Origin: Primulina eburnea
Taxonomy: Eukaryota > Streptophyta > Magnoliopsida > Lamiales > Gesneriaceae
DNA: 64,000 bases
Assembly (NCBI RefSeq): GCF_022965805.1
Contig: NC_133101.1
Location: 14,727,054 to 14,791,053 of the forward strand
Direction: 5' to 3'
The notes under the pieces are model-generated. The model searched no databases and was not told the DNA's origin. It was given only the letters and a program-made list of their open reading frames with translations. Every line of letters begins with the position of its first letter. Positions within the stretch are counted from its first letter, which is position 1. Made by a program: the position numbers and the translations under genes. Shown here piece after piece: positions 34,701 through 47,642 of the stretch.

Positions 34701-37622
34701 AGTCACAAAATTAAATGTTATAATCAAATAAAAGGTAAACCTTATATGTATGTGTGTGTATAATTCAGTAGTTCTAACCCATGTCAAGCAAATGTGCTAG
34801 ACTTTTGGCTTCGAAAACAGAAAAAGGTTAATTAGTTACTCACCTCCCATTAGAACTTCCCGTCGCTAAAAGAAGTTGAGGTTTTGAAATTTCAGAGCCA
34901 TATAAAGCCCAGCAAATAGATGTGATGCATGTATCATGTGCCTTGAGAAAGCCACCATTTGATGCTTTACATGGGAGTTCAGGAGTAATAATGGAATAAC
35001 TCTCTGGTGCATCAATTCTCCAGAATGAAATTAGACCACATTTCAATCCAGTAGCAAGAATAGAGCAGCAGCCCGAGGAATTATGAGGAATAGAAACCCA
35101 ATCTTCAGATGTCCTCAGAATCGGCGACCAAGCCACAATAAGGGGTGTCAGCATTGCATTGCGAGAAGCATATTGTTGTGCCGTTATTAGTTGAACATTG
35201 CATTCTTTGATCTTCAGAGGTGTGTCCCTTCAGAAACAGATATGGGAATAATTTCCCATGTATTGTTTTCTTTTACATTGTCAAGTTTTTTTGCAGCAAC
35301 CTAATAAAAATAGCAACACATTCAATGTAATGGCATATATCAAATGCACAAATTTTCAAATTGAAAGCAGATCATGTAGCTGCATTGAAGCTGATTTAGT
35401 AAGTATGGAGGTTCATGTCATGGAATAAAATGATAAAACTAAATCAGATAGTGAATGTAGTGTGCAGTACATTAGTTTCATTCTGTCTCCTTCGTTTTCA
35501 TTCCTTTCTTAAACTAGATACAGGTGGCTCATTAGGGCATTCAGATTCTGCATTATCTCGACTCCCTATCACCTGTATAAAGAAAAAACCCCAAGAATAG
35601 TTGAAATTCATAGCATTAATTGTTATGTCATCAAGAATATTTCATCTAGAAAAGTATATGGGGATATGCAAGAAACGGTAATCAGCAAAAAGTTGAAAGA
35701 TAGAACCAACTCACATCTAAACTTTCTGAAGATATAATTTGAGACTCTCTGAAATTGATCTTGGAAAGATAATTATACATCATCTCTGATATGTCCATAA
35801 CCTAGAAAATTTCAGATTATAACTTTAGCAAATGTATGAAAAACAAACATTAAATTTAGGAATCACAGATAACATACTAGATTCCAAATTCATGACATTT
35901 ATTATGCATAAGCAACAAAACCGTAAATACAACAAACTTGAAGGGCTATGAAATTCTTTTTGAAAGAAATGTTGATTAGGTATTGCCTCTCCAAACATAA
36001 ACAAAGCCTCCAGTACTAACACAACAAATTTACACATTAGCACAAATATGAATCTACTCATGGGCTCATAGCCAACACAGAACCAACAGTAAGAACATAA
36101 TTAAGAGCATCTATAGACACAAGAATTGAAACAATTCCATTGCTAAAATTTTCACCATTTTTTTTAGTTCAGGAAGATTATTAAAGTGAAGAGACAGCAA
36201 GCTCGAACCATAATTCTGGTCCTGCCACCACTACTTCCTGAAAGCTTCATTTATAAAATACTTAATACCTCAATCCATTCAGCCGAAAAATCACAGAAGG
36301 GAAAGCGGTAAAGTTTGACGCGTCCCCCAGTGGTGCAAACAGCAAGCAAACAACTGCACGATTCATAGCAAAATGTAGAATTAATTCAGGGAGGCAACTT
36401 GCATTGCATACTCAAACAAAAACTTCGATCAGGGGTAATGGTATCAGTACCCAGCATTGCTAGCAAGACCTGCAGGAGACCAGGAAATTGACCTAACACA
36501 TGGCCGTGTATCTCGCGACACATGCATCGGCAACAAGCACCTAGAGAGAAAATCTATCCCTGTGACAAAATGAAAACAAAATCAAATGCAGTGACCTGAG
36601 AAATTAAAAAGTACTTGAAACCTCAACTCAAAATTAATTTTCATTTGCACTGTAAAACCACAAACCCAGAAATCCAAATGGAATCCAAATTGTGTACATA
36701 CATACATACAATGAGCTCATTCAAAACTATGAAATTCATTTTTTAATATGATTCTACGTACCTCCAGCATTTATGACACCAATGGAAAAAGGCTTGCTTG
36801 GGAGAACAGAAATTACACCTCGACATCCAGCTCCAGAAGGTTTAGCAGGATTCTAACCAAGTGAACAACAAGCATATACCAGTGATTCGAAGGCTAAATC
36901 AAACAGTATAAAATTAAATCCTAATTTGAAAAAACAAATAAAAAGTAAGGTAATATGAATTATATAGACCAACTACTATAAGATTCTCTATCAAATTCAA
37001 ATCAGACCCTGTATTGAACTCTGACATAAAACAGCTTCCAGACCAGTTATGAAGATCAGGTAGATTAAAATGTAAGCATAAATTTGGCGTTTAAAATTCA
37101 ATAGCAATGAAAAAATCTTCGGCTAAAAAATAAGCATGCTATTCAGAAATATTATTACATTATATGCAATCAATTGATTTAGTAGTTGTCTTTCCTAAGT
37201 CATGGGATCAGATCCCATCAGGTGGATCACAGAATACTGGACTCAGAATCAGTGGTTATTGATTCTTGTTCATGTCAGTGCATGGTTAATAATGTCATCT
37301 GCATAATCCTCACACTAACAGAATCACTTGACAGCCCAAAATTCTTGATCAACTAAAAACTCAGCTAGAACAGATTGAATGCCAGGATACTTCTGAACTT
37401 GAGCAATTTCAATGTTGAGACTCAAATGCTATACATCGTATCAGTAAAATTGCATCAAAGCAATTCAATACTAAAATCAGCAAACTTTGAAAAGTTAACA
37501 ATTACCAGGATCGTAACGAGGCTACCAGAAGCGACCGCCACCAGATTCTCTTCGGACCAAGCAACAGCGTTCGGATAACAAGGCGCTGATACGAGCACCG
37601 CTTCTTGGAAGCGGGAAGACAT
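31796..37622 (-). CDS. TFIIIC90-like WD-repeat protein with C-terminal zinc finger, 15 exons
   Basis: Probable TFIIIC subunit that helps recruit Pol III to tRNA and 5S genes. Exons (plus coordinates): 37506-37622, 36762-36852, 36451-36559, 36269-36353, 35715-35801, 35522-35572, 34844-35300, 34577-34679, 34319-34493, 34198-34251, 33912-34004, 33767-33832, 33200-33246, 32292-32993, 31796-32168. All introns are GT-AG and phases agree. About 868 aa intended. N-terminal WD propeller (VAWSEENLVAVASGS, DNSMKAWNLVG) and a last-exon cysteine cluster (CSFCSA, CICCQRR, CCPLCGILLQ) match the TFIIIC delta and zf-TFIIIC families, as in Arabidopsis At3g49400 (memory). Three indels break it: +2 near 35220-35225 (stop at 35214-35216), about +2 near 34430 and -1 near 34400. 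It is either decaying or an assembly artefact. Confidence 0.85.
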
Positions 37623-40600
37623 TGTTGAAGAGAATTGAAACAGAAAGCAGAGCGACGTTTGATTATTTTGGAGTGAAGCGGATTCGATGCTTCGACCTAA
37701 TTTGTGAAACAGCTCGAATAGTTCAAATCGAATTACACCATATAACCTACATATATTTGTATTTCCTAGACTAGACTAGAAGACTAAAAAAAATCTTCTA
37801 TTTTATATTATTAAAAAAATAAAAATATTTATTTTTATGTGGATTTAGGGATTTCTCGCTTCGAGGGCAAAAACAATGGATATTGAGGAAGCAACAAGCA
37901 ATGAAGAAATGAAGTTGAAACATTAGTCAATCACATGCATTACCCAATTTAGGGGTGAATAGAAACCAAAGCCAAATCAAATAGTTGGTTCGGTTTTTAG
38001 TCGATCGATTTAGATTGGTTTTAAAATTAATCATATCGAAAAAATTGGTTTTGTTCAAAGTTTTGGTGAATAATCCTAACCGAACCTATTTTATAAATAT
38101 ATAATATTTTTAATTATAGACATATTATTTTATTTTATGTCATATAATTGATATTATGAAAGTTTGATGATTGGTATTGGTGGCACATTTTATAAAGCTA
38201 AAAAAAATTTGACCATTATCTCGTTCGATCTTCAAAAGTATTTATTGATCTTCATGATGTTTTTGGAAAAGGTTAAAAACCTCGAGCAAGAAATCTTGGA
38301 TGCGAGTGAATTTACTCTTACCAAATACCCAAGTTGGATAAACATAAAAGATAAATGTCTTTCTTTCTTTAAAGTGTGATAATGGATGACATTGAAGCTA
38401 TTTCTAAAAGTTGAACTATTGAAAACTTATATTTATCTATTTATAATAGCTAGTTTTGAAATTTTAAATTATGATTATAAAAAGTCAAAATATTTTATTT
38501 AAACAAAATTAAAATTTAAAATTGAACATCCAAAGGTTCGCGACGGTATTGAAAAAGCCGTCGCTATATTAAACGGTGATGTTTTTAAAAAACCGCCATT
38601 TAAGAAGCGACGGTTTGTAACCATAAAATGCATAAAAAAACTACTACGCAAAAATTAAAATTATGTAGTAAATTTTCGGGGAAAAAAAAATTAAAACCTG
38701 ATTTGCACGAAGATATGCAGTTCCACGTCACGCTGGAAGATCGTACCGACGAGCAAATCTACGAAATAAATACGAAAAAATGTTAGTACAAAATTAAAAA
38801 ATCGAAACTTCGAAACATTGATAGAGTTTAACTACTACTAGAGATAGACGAAAAATCGTTTAAGAGAAAATGTCTGCGAACCTCGGAATATATAGAATTA
38901 TAGCGACGGTTTTTAATAAAACCGTCGCTATATAGCCACGGTTCAACCAAAACCGTCGCTATAATAGCGACAGTTTTGATAAAAACCGTCGCCGATCTAG
39001 AACGGCGACAGTTTTTGCAAAACTGTCGCCATAATAGCGACGGTTTTGAAAAACTGTCGCCGTTGCATAACCGTCGCTATTATGGCGACGGTTTTTCAAA
39101 ACCGTCGCTATTATAGCGAGGGTTTGAACTTTTTATTAAAAATGTCGCTTGTCAAATTAAGAGACGGTTTCCTAAAACTGGCGCTACAAAATAACGACGG
39201 GTAGAATACAAGACCGTCGCATAATGCGACGGGTAAAAAACCTGTCGCACAAAATAACGACGGGTTTATCAAAGTCGCAATATTAGCGACAGTTTATGAA
39301 AAACCGTCGTTATTTTAGCGACGGTTTTATTTAAAACCGTCGCTATATAGCTAGCTAGCTACTTTAAGAGTTCCTTCCTTGTCATGGCATATCGATTAAA
39401 TTAATGATCCATCCTTTACCATAAAAAACATTGGGTTTAGCGATGATTTTATATTCCATCATTAAATCTATTGATCCACCGTCATTGATTTATTGCGACG
39501 ATATTACCAAAAAAATCGTCAAATTCACGATAATATACAAAAAATCGTCGTTAATCTAACGACGATGTTCATGGTAAGAACCGTCGCAATTAGCGACACT
39601 ATTATGAAAATAAAACCGGCTTATATTAAACTATTGTGAAAGGTTTAATGACCGTTTGAATTAAAATCATCGTTATTTATCGACTTTTAATTAAAAACCA
39701 TCGCAAGATTAGAGATGAAATTTAATAAACCGTCAGCTAATTTTGTGCTTTTTTTAATAACTAAATTGTCGTTATTAATAAATTTTTTCTAAATTAATTA
39801 TTTTTTTATAAAATATTTTAAAATAATTAATCTATATTTAATGCTAAAATATTTTTTTACTAAATCCGTCATTAAGTATCGGAGATTTTAAGAAATCCTT
39901 CACAAAATTTCGTATAAAATTAAAAATTTGAATTTTCTACGTAAACAAACAATTAAATTCTGTCACTATTTATAGACGAAAATTATATCTTGAAGAAAAG
40001 TTATGCCTATTTATAGAATACAAGTCTAGGAATTTAGAAGAAGTTAGGTGTATTTTATTTTTTTTAAAAAAAATCAATGAAAATAATTTAAAAAATTATC
40101 GTTTTTTCATATGCTTATGACTTAATTTCACCCAAAGAAGATAGGAGATGATGTTAATTCTTTAGGAATTAAAAACATTTATAAAAATAATGCATGATTG
40201 CCCACCATATAACTCCAATTTTAAACTTATTTTTATGTAATTAATTGTTAGAATTAGTAAGTATATGTGTTTGAATAATTATTTAAAATTATTGATGTGA
40301 CGTAATGAATATATTAAAACTTAAATAAATTATTATTATATTGAAAATATTTATATCATTTGAGATACTTCTTTACCATTGCATTTTATATTTTTGTTTC
40401 CAAATTTTAAAAAATAAATATAAATATTAAACATGACATTGTGTTGAACTTAATCCATTCTCCATAAGTTGAAGACGATGATCATCATCCTTCATGCACT
40501 TGACTTTTTATTTCTCTTCCCTAAAACTGAAAAAGGATGGTGTACGAAAGATTAATTAGTGAGGTGGGTGTTGAAAATTGTTCAAAATTATTAAAAATAG

Positions 40601-41899
40601 AAATGTCAAAAGACAAGTGTAAAAAGAGAAAAAGCAGAGGAGATAATAGAATTAATAGTAAAAAGAGAACAGACTATTCTATTCTATTTTTGTCTTCCTT
40701 CAAAAGTTTGTGACAAAATTCAAATGTCACGATGATTATATTTTGAATGTTGAAAAGGTATTTCAGTATCTAAAAATAATGAAGAAAACATAAGACAACA
40801 AGCAACTAAATATTTCTATATCAAATCTCTCCAACTATCAAATTTTTGAAATATAATTTTCATGTTATGTGGTATTTTCAGTTTTGTTATACGAAGAATC
40901 CTATTTGCATTGGAAAACTCGATACCAATTTTATAGAGGTATGGCTTTAAGGGCAATAGATAATTTTTGTGGTTCAAGACATTATCCACTTTATATATTT
41001 TTTAAATTATTTTTGTGCGTTAAATGTTAAGAGTTTTTCTCAACAAAATCATATTTCCACACATCCATGAACATGAGAAACATTAATATGCAGAAGCGGA
41101 TCTAGCGTTACCTCCGTCTATCGAATAATTTGTAAGTATTTTGTTTTCTTCTGATTGAAGCCTTCTAAGCACTCCAATTCTCTGTAGATGGTGTATTTTT
41201 GTTCTTCTGAGGTGTGTGCTTAGGGACCTCAATCACTGCTATTTATAAGCATTTCTCATACAATCAATGAGTTGATCGAGGGCTCGAGAGTCAAAAGAAG
41301 AGGCGCATGTGTGTCTCAATTTTCTAAAGTTGAGGCGACGTATTGTCAAAAAATGCAGGGTTCTGGTCGTTGTTATTTCCTACACGTTTGCTCTTCTTTT
41401 GATTTTTTCTTACATTAAATGCTTAAAAATTCCCAAGGTGCTTGGATTTCAAGGTTAAAGCCATGGAGACGGCCCTGCTTCACTTTCTTTGAAGAGCAAG
41501 GCTAACTCCATATTTCTAAATCTCTCCAAAATTTAGAATTCTCTCTCAAAAACCTTGATTGACACTAATCCTAGATAACACTATATGATACGATGTCAAA
41601 AACACATATAAATTGGGACGCAAGAAAACACAAAAATGGCCACGTAAAATTTATCCAACAAATGACAGATTAACGTGGGGATAATTTAGCAAGGGAAAAT
41701 AAAAGAAATTCATATTTAGTTAATTTTTGCTTCTACTATACCATCACAAGTCACTAATGGAATGATGAGCCAATGATCTTAGAATACGATAAAGATCATA
41801 ATTCAAAACAAACATAGAAAAAACCAAGACTAATTCGTAGACCCGAATATATCAAACAAGAAGTAAAAAAAAGAAAAGAAAAGGTTTTTGAAGCCATAC
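37623..41899. other. Intergenic region upstream of the TFIIIC-like gene
   Basis: AT-rich. The first ~100 bases should hold the promoter and 5' UTR of the TFIIIC-like gene. 38535-39760 is a field of inverted repeats. From 41040 to 41880 a stretch with minus-strand GCTTATAAATAG near 41240 looks promoter-like, but I see no gene. Around 37950 there is TAGGGGTGAATA followed by GGTTCGGTTTT motifs, which recalls a degenerate hAT-type MITE end. Confidence 0.5.
38535..39760. repeat. Field of direct and inverted GCGACGGTTTT repeats
   Basis: More than twenty copies of GCGACGGTTTT and its complement AAAACCGTCGC, densest at 38900-39360 and degenerate to 39760, with an outlying group at 38540-38620. Neighbouring copies are often in opposite orientation around an AT core such as TATTATAGCGAC, forming nested hairpins. 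Possibly the subterminal region of a DNA transposon (CACTA-like), but no terminal repeat or target duplication was found. Confidence 0.7.
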
Positions 41900-42242
41900 T
41901 GATACCCCAGGGATGAGCCCATCAAGATCTGGCCCAAACTCCTGGCACATATCTAAGGCCCACAGGTTAAGGCCCACAGGTGACCCAGGTATTCTCTTAT
42001 AAATACCAGGTTCGAGTGTTCAGTTTATTCATTCACTATATTGTTTTCAGCAGCGCCCTTAGCTGCTACCCTCATATATCCTCAGTCAATGACTTGAGCG
42101 TCGGAGGGGCTACGCCAGGACACCCTCCTGGCCCTCTTCTAACGATCCTATTTGTGATTTTCAGGCCCAGGGTGATTTCAAAGCCCATGTCTGAACTAGT
42201 GACGCTTGCGTGGATCGGACCCTAAATTTCCCGTGAGTATCA
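41900..42242 (+). repeat. 5' LTR of element D
   Basis: TGATACCCC...GAGTATCA. TATA box TATAAATA at 41998-42005. Contains a 14-bp tandem duplication (GGCCCACAGGTTAA) near 41960 that the 3' LTR lacks, explaining the length difference. A primer site (TGGCGTCGTCTGTGGGAA) follows at about 42244. Confidence 0.93.
41998..42005 (+). promoter_or_regulatory. LTR TATA box of element D
   Basis: TATAAATA; the matching box in the 3' LTR is near 52219-52228. Confidence 0.6.
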
Positions 42243-42283
42243 CTTGGCGTCGTCTGTGGGAATACTTGAGTTGAGACGTAGAG

Positions 42284-43677
42284 ATGGTAGGCAGGAGAGG
42301 AAGTAGAAGAGCTACCTCAGCATCATCGCGTCCTCAGGGGAGACCCGAACAGTCTCATGTTGAGACAAGACATGAACAACCGCGTCTGGAGACGAGACAG
42401 GAACAACCTCGTCAAGAGACAAGAACTGAGCAGTCCCGTCACGAGACGAGGGTTGAGCAAACCCGTCCTAATGAGAACGTGGGAAACTTGACCCTGGAAC
42501 AGTTGGGCCAATTCATCACCCGTACAGTGGATGAGGCCATGAGGAGGAACCAAGAGTCCATGGGTGCTGGGGAACAGGCCCCCCGTCAGGAGCGTGAGGA
42601 AAATGTTGAAGTCCACCACAGTAGGGTGGAGGAGACACAACCCATACAAAGTGGAGAGATTAGTGAGATGGGGGAGATGTGGAAGGAGATACGGAGGTTG
42701 AGGGAGCAGGTAGGGAGTAGGGCGCCGGTACCCAAGAGAGGGAGCCCTTTTTCACTAGCCATATTGGAGGAAGGGCTTCCTCCGAATTTCCGACAGTCAA
42801 ACGTTGGAGAGTATGACGGACATACGGACCCCGAGGAACACTTGGGGAGATTTGAAAATGCGGTGTTGTTGCATCAATACTCAAGTGCAGGGTGTTTCTG
42901 GGCACGTTGGTGAGGTCAGCCCAGCAATGGTTTAATACCCTGCAGCCCAACTCCATACAGTCTTTCGAGTATTTTGCTACAGCTTTCTTGCACCGATTTG
43001 CCAGCAACAAGAGGCACCAGAAAAATTATCTGAGCCTGTTTGTGATGAAGCAGCAGGAGGCGGAAACTTTGCGAGAATTTGTCCAGCGCTTCAACAGTGC
43101 AGCGCTAGAAATACCAGCGGCTACTCCGGACATAATGATAAGTGCCTTTACACAAGGACTGAGGGGAGGAGAGTTTTTTAAGTCGCTGGTCAAGAAGCCT
43201 CCATCAAGCTATGATGATTTGTTGGCTCGAGCTGAGAAATATGTAAACTTGGAGGATGCTCAACGGTACAGAAGGATAAAAAACCGGCCCGGAAGAAGTA
43301 GGGTGGAGGGAGCCGAGAGAGGTGGAAAGAAGAGGGGTGCAGGGGATAGAGATGAGGACAAAACCAGAGGTAGAGGACAATTCTCATCACATGTTCCTCT
43401 AAATAGGAGTCGGGATAAGGTGATGGAAGTGAGGGAGTCGGGGGAGAAGTCAGAGAGGGTTGAAAGCAGTGCTCGGCCTCCGTCGTGGGGTAGACAATAA
43501 GGGTCCTCGTCCGGGAGTGAGCTGAGATCTCGCCTGTCTTCTAGGCGAGGTCGAGGCCCTCCATGGATACATCCGAGGATCGAAGAGCCGAGGAGAGAGG
43601 GTCGAGGTCAGGATGTCCCTCGGGAGCCCACTGAACCGAGGAGGGGAGCGAATGAGGATAACCACCCCACGAGAGGG
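42284..43677 (+). pseudogene. gag of element D
   Basis: ATG at 42284. The N-terminal ~100 residues contain a repeated short motif (ETRxEQPR-like, about seven copies). The frame is lost near 42880 and continues in another frame at 42892 with the gag core (RSAQQWFNTLQPNSI, ETLREFVQRFN). TAA at 43498-43500 interrupts the basic C-terminal region; the same frame reads on into protease. Gag builds the particle; as sequenced it would be truncated. Confidence 0.82.
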
Positions 43678-46600
43678 ATGATTCATATGATCTCGGGGGG
43701 TGCTACTGATGGGGATTCCGGGCGATCACGGAAGGCGCATGGGAGGAGGTTGGAGAATTTCGAAATATCGAGGAGTGCAAACTTACCCCAGGATCCTGTC
43801 ATCAGTTTTGGACCGGATGACCTCCGAGGCGTTGTGGCTCCTCATAACGATGCCTTGGTGGTAACAGCCACCGTTGCCAATTATGATGTGGCACAATTTT
43901 TTATTGATAATGGAAGCTTTGTTAATATCCTGTTTAAGAGCACTCTGGATCAGATGAAGGTGGAAGGATTTGAGTTTGAGTCAATCTCCACTCCTCTATA
44001 TGGATTTGCAGGACATGCCATCCTGCCGCTCGGCCAAATTGTCCTCCATCTATCTTTGGGACATGAGCCTCGGCGGGTAACAAAGATGACGACATTTACT
44101 GTAGTGGACACCCCATCCGCTTATAATGGAATTTTGGGGCGACCAGCCTTAAAGGATTTCAGAGATGTAGCGTCCACCTATCATCAGAAGTTGAATTTTC
44201 CTGTAGGGAAGGAGGTTGGAGTCTTGTGCGGGGACCAGAGGGTCGCACATCGATGTTATGAAGCGATAGTGAAAGAAGAGGGGAAGAGGGCATGTGTGGA
44301 GGTTAATATGATTAGAAGGGGGCGAAGCGGGTTGCCCGTAGTAGTGAGGGAAGTTCATGAGGTGATGGATGAGAAGCCGGAGATCGTGACATTGGGTCCC
44401 GACAAGAAGACGCTAAGAATAGCCCCTGACCTTGACCCAGAGGTAAGGGAAAAACTTATTACTTGTTTACAAGCTAATCTCAACAGGTTCGCTTGGTCAG
44501 CCCAAGAACTCACAGGGACGAGTCCAGATGTAGCAGAACATCGGTTAAACATCTTACCGAATTCTCGTCCCGTGAAGCAGAAGAAAAGACACTTCGGGCC
44601 CGAGAAAGACATGGTTATAAAGAAGGAGGTGGGAGAGTTGCTCAGTGCTGGACACATTAGAGAGGTACAATTTCCTACTTGGCTCTCGAAGTCGTTCTTG
44701 TTCCGAAAAGTTCAGGAAAATGGAGGATGTGTGTGGACTTCAGAGATCTCAACAAGGCATGTCCTAAAGATTGTTATCCTCTGCCTCGGATAGATCAGTT
44801 GGTGGACTCCACAGCCGGACATCAGTATTTGTGCATGCTAGACGCTTATCAGGGGTACCATCAAATCCCCTTGGCTGTGGAGGACCAGGATAAAGTGAGT
44901 TTCATCACCTCTGAAGGAACTTTCTTTTACGTGGTCATGCCCTTCGGACTCAAAAATGTCGGAGCCACGTATCAGCGATTGATGGATAAAGTCTTTTCTA
45001 AGCAGGTGGGGAGGAATGTGGAAGTGTATGTAGATGACATCATGGTAAAGTCTAAAGATTCAGCCCTGCTCATACCTGACTTAATGGAGACCTTTTCCAC
45101 CCTCAGGTACTATGGGCTGAAGTTGAACCCTTAGAAGTGTATATTTGGAGTGAGGGGTGGGAAGTTTCTGGGCTATATGGTGACAGAGAGGGGGATTGAG
45201 GCTAACCCTGAGAAAGTTCAAGCTATCCAAGATATGGTCCCTCCTTGGGGGCCCAAAGATGTTCAGCAGTTGATAGGGAGGATTGCTGCGCTGGCACGTT
45301 TTATCTCGAGGTCTGTCCACAGGAGCTTACCCTTTTTCCGGACCTTGCGAAAAGCAAAAAAATTTGAATGGGGGCCGGATTGCGAGAAGGCTTTCACAGA
45401 ATTGAAGGAGTACCTGGCCGAGCTTCCCGTCCTGGCCAAATCGGCAACGGGTGAGCCTTTATGGGTATATTTATGCGCTACTGAAGGGGCTGTGAGTTCA
45501 GTCCTTGTTAAGCTGGATGGATCAGTTCAGCAGCCGGTGTACTATGTTTCGCATGCACTTAAAGGGGCAGAGATCCGATACTCAGGGTTGGAAAAATTGG
45601 CTTTGGCTTTGGTAATGACAGCAAGACGCTTGAGGCCCTACTTCCTATCCCATCCGATTGTGGTGCTCACTAACAGTCCATTGGGCAGAATCCTAACTCA
45701 TTCGGATATGTCTGGCCGCTTGATCAAGTGGACTACTGAGCTAGGGGAGTATGACATCCAGTATGAGCCAAGAACATCTATTAAAGTACAAGCCTTAGCC
45801 GATTTTCTGGCCGAGACCGTGCATCTTGAAAATGAAGACCCTTGGAAGGTATATGTTGATGGTTCATCTTCTAGAGAGGGAAGCGGGGTGGGAGTGGTAC
45901 TGATTTCACCAGCTGGGGAGGAAGTGAAGTTGGCAGTTAGGTTGGATTTTCGGGCATAAAACAATGAGGCAGAATACGAGGCTGTGTTGGCAGGACTGCG
46001 AGCAGCCAGAAACGTGGGAGCTACCCGGGTACTTATCTTTTCTGACTCACAGTTGGTAGCACAGCAGATGAAGGGAACGTATGATGTGAAAGATGAGAAA
46101 CTTATTGAGTATGCTCAAGAGGTGGACATAGTCAGAGAGAAATTCACGGAGATCACATTTGAACAGATCCCCAGGAAAGAAAATGAAAAAGCAGACACTC
46201 TAGCCAAAATGGCTTGGACAATGGGAAGCTGGAAGACTAGAGATGTGGTATTTCAAATTGAACTCACACCTCAAACGAGTTCACCTGCAGTTGAACAGGA
46301 GGAGGAGGATTGGAGAACTGCTATACTTGATTACTTGAAGGAGAGAAAACTTCCTGCTGACCCTAGGGAGGCTCGTAAGTTGAAGATAAAATGTTCACAC
46401 TATGTAATGGTAGGGGACGTGTTGTTTAGAACGTCTTTTGCAGGACCGCTCCTTCGGTGTTTGAGTTACCGAGAGGCTGATTATGTGCTCCGAGAAGTTC
46501 ATGAGGGGTGTTGTGGAAATCATTTGGGAGCTTATGCATTGGCGAGGAAGGTGCTTCTCGCCGGTCATTCTTGGCCATCAGTGCTACATGATGCTCAAGA

Positions 46601-47531
46601 GTTAGTGATGTCTTGTGATAGTTGTCAACGTCATGCGCGGTTGAATCACCGATCGGCCGCGATGATGAAGGCTGTCATGGCCGCCTGTCCCTTTGACCAG
46701 TGGGGAATGGATATCGTGGGACCTTTTCTTATAGCTCCTGCTCAGAAAAAATTCCTACTGGTAGCTGTTGATTATTTTTCAAAATGGGTGGAAGCAGAGC
46801 CTTTGGCCAGAATCACTGAGAATGACGTCCTGAAATTCTTGTGGAAGAGTATAGTATGCAGGTACGGGGTACCTAGGAGGCTGATATCCGATAATGGGAG
46901 ACAATTCCAAGGGGCTAAAATTGAAGCTTGGTGTAAAGAAATGAAGATCCAACAGGTCTTTACCTCTGTAGCTTACCCGCAGTATAATGGCCAGGTGGAG
47001 GTGACTAATCGGACGCTGGTGCAGGGTCTGAAAGTTCGACTGGGCAAAGCTAAAGGCAATTGGGTGGATGAGCTACCAAGTGTCTTATGGGCATACCGAA
47101 CCACTCCAAGAGAAAGAACCAAAGAAACTCCTTTCGTTTTGGTTTATGGTACTGAAGCAGTGCTCCCGGCTGAGATCGGGTTGGAATCGGCGAGGGTGAT
47201 GTTTTATGACGAGGACAATGGTGCGAGACGCGCTACTGACCTTGATCTGTTGGAGGGAAAGAGAGAGTCTGCCAGCATTCAACTGGAAGCTTATAAGAAC
47301 CGCATTGCACAGTCTTATAATCGGAGAGTCGTGCAGAGAAACTTTCAGGTGGGTGATTTGGTCCTGAGGAAGGTGCAAGAAGAGCAGAGGGGAAAATTGG
47401 ACCCAAAGTGGGAGGATCCCTTCAAGGTGGTCGAGAGGCTGAGCTCTGGAGCCTATTACTTAGAGAATGCATAAGGCAAAGCTTTGAAGAGGCCTTGGAA
47501 TGCTTATCACCTTAGGAAGTATTATTCTTGA
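43678..47531 (+). pseudogene. pol of element D: PR-RT-RH-aRH-INT
   Basis: Protease with FIDNGSFVNILF at about 43900. Frameshift near 44685, then RT (KWRMCVDFRDLN, catalytic VYVDDIMVKS at about 45025-45055, intact). TAG at 45132-45134, RNase H to about 45800, then a second RNase H (WKVYVDGSSSREG, NNEAEYEA, FSDSQLV, KADTLAKM) with TAA at 45957-45959 inside it. Integrase has the HHCC zinc region (HEGCCGNH...CDSCQRH) and DDE core (WGMDIVGPF, ISDNGRQF, NGQVEVTNRTL). TAA at 47472-47474 precedes the likely natural stop at 47529-47531. Catalytic residues are all present, so a few point changes account for the loss. Confidence 0.9.
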
Positions 47532-47642
47532 TTCTGTCATCGATGTATTTTATTTCCTGAATTTTCCTATGTAATCCATTGGAATTCAATAAAATCAAGT
47601 TCTTCCTTTTAGTTCATGAATGTTGTTGTATTGTGAGAGTGA

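Noticed and set aside
42323..42649. Minus-strand frame opposite Tat gag
   Set aside because: Shadow of the gag repeat region. The real antisense gene of this element is at 49061-51211.
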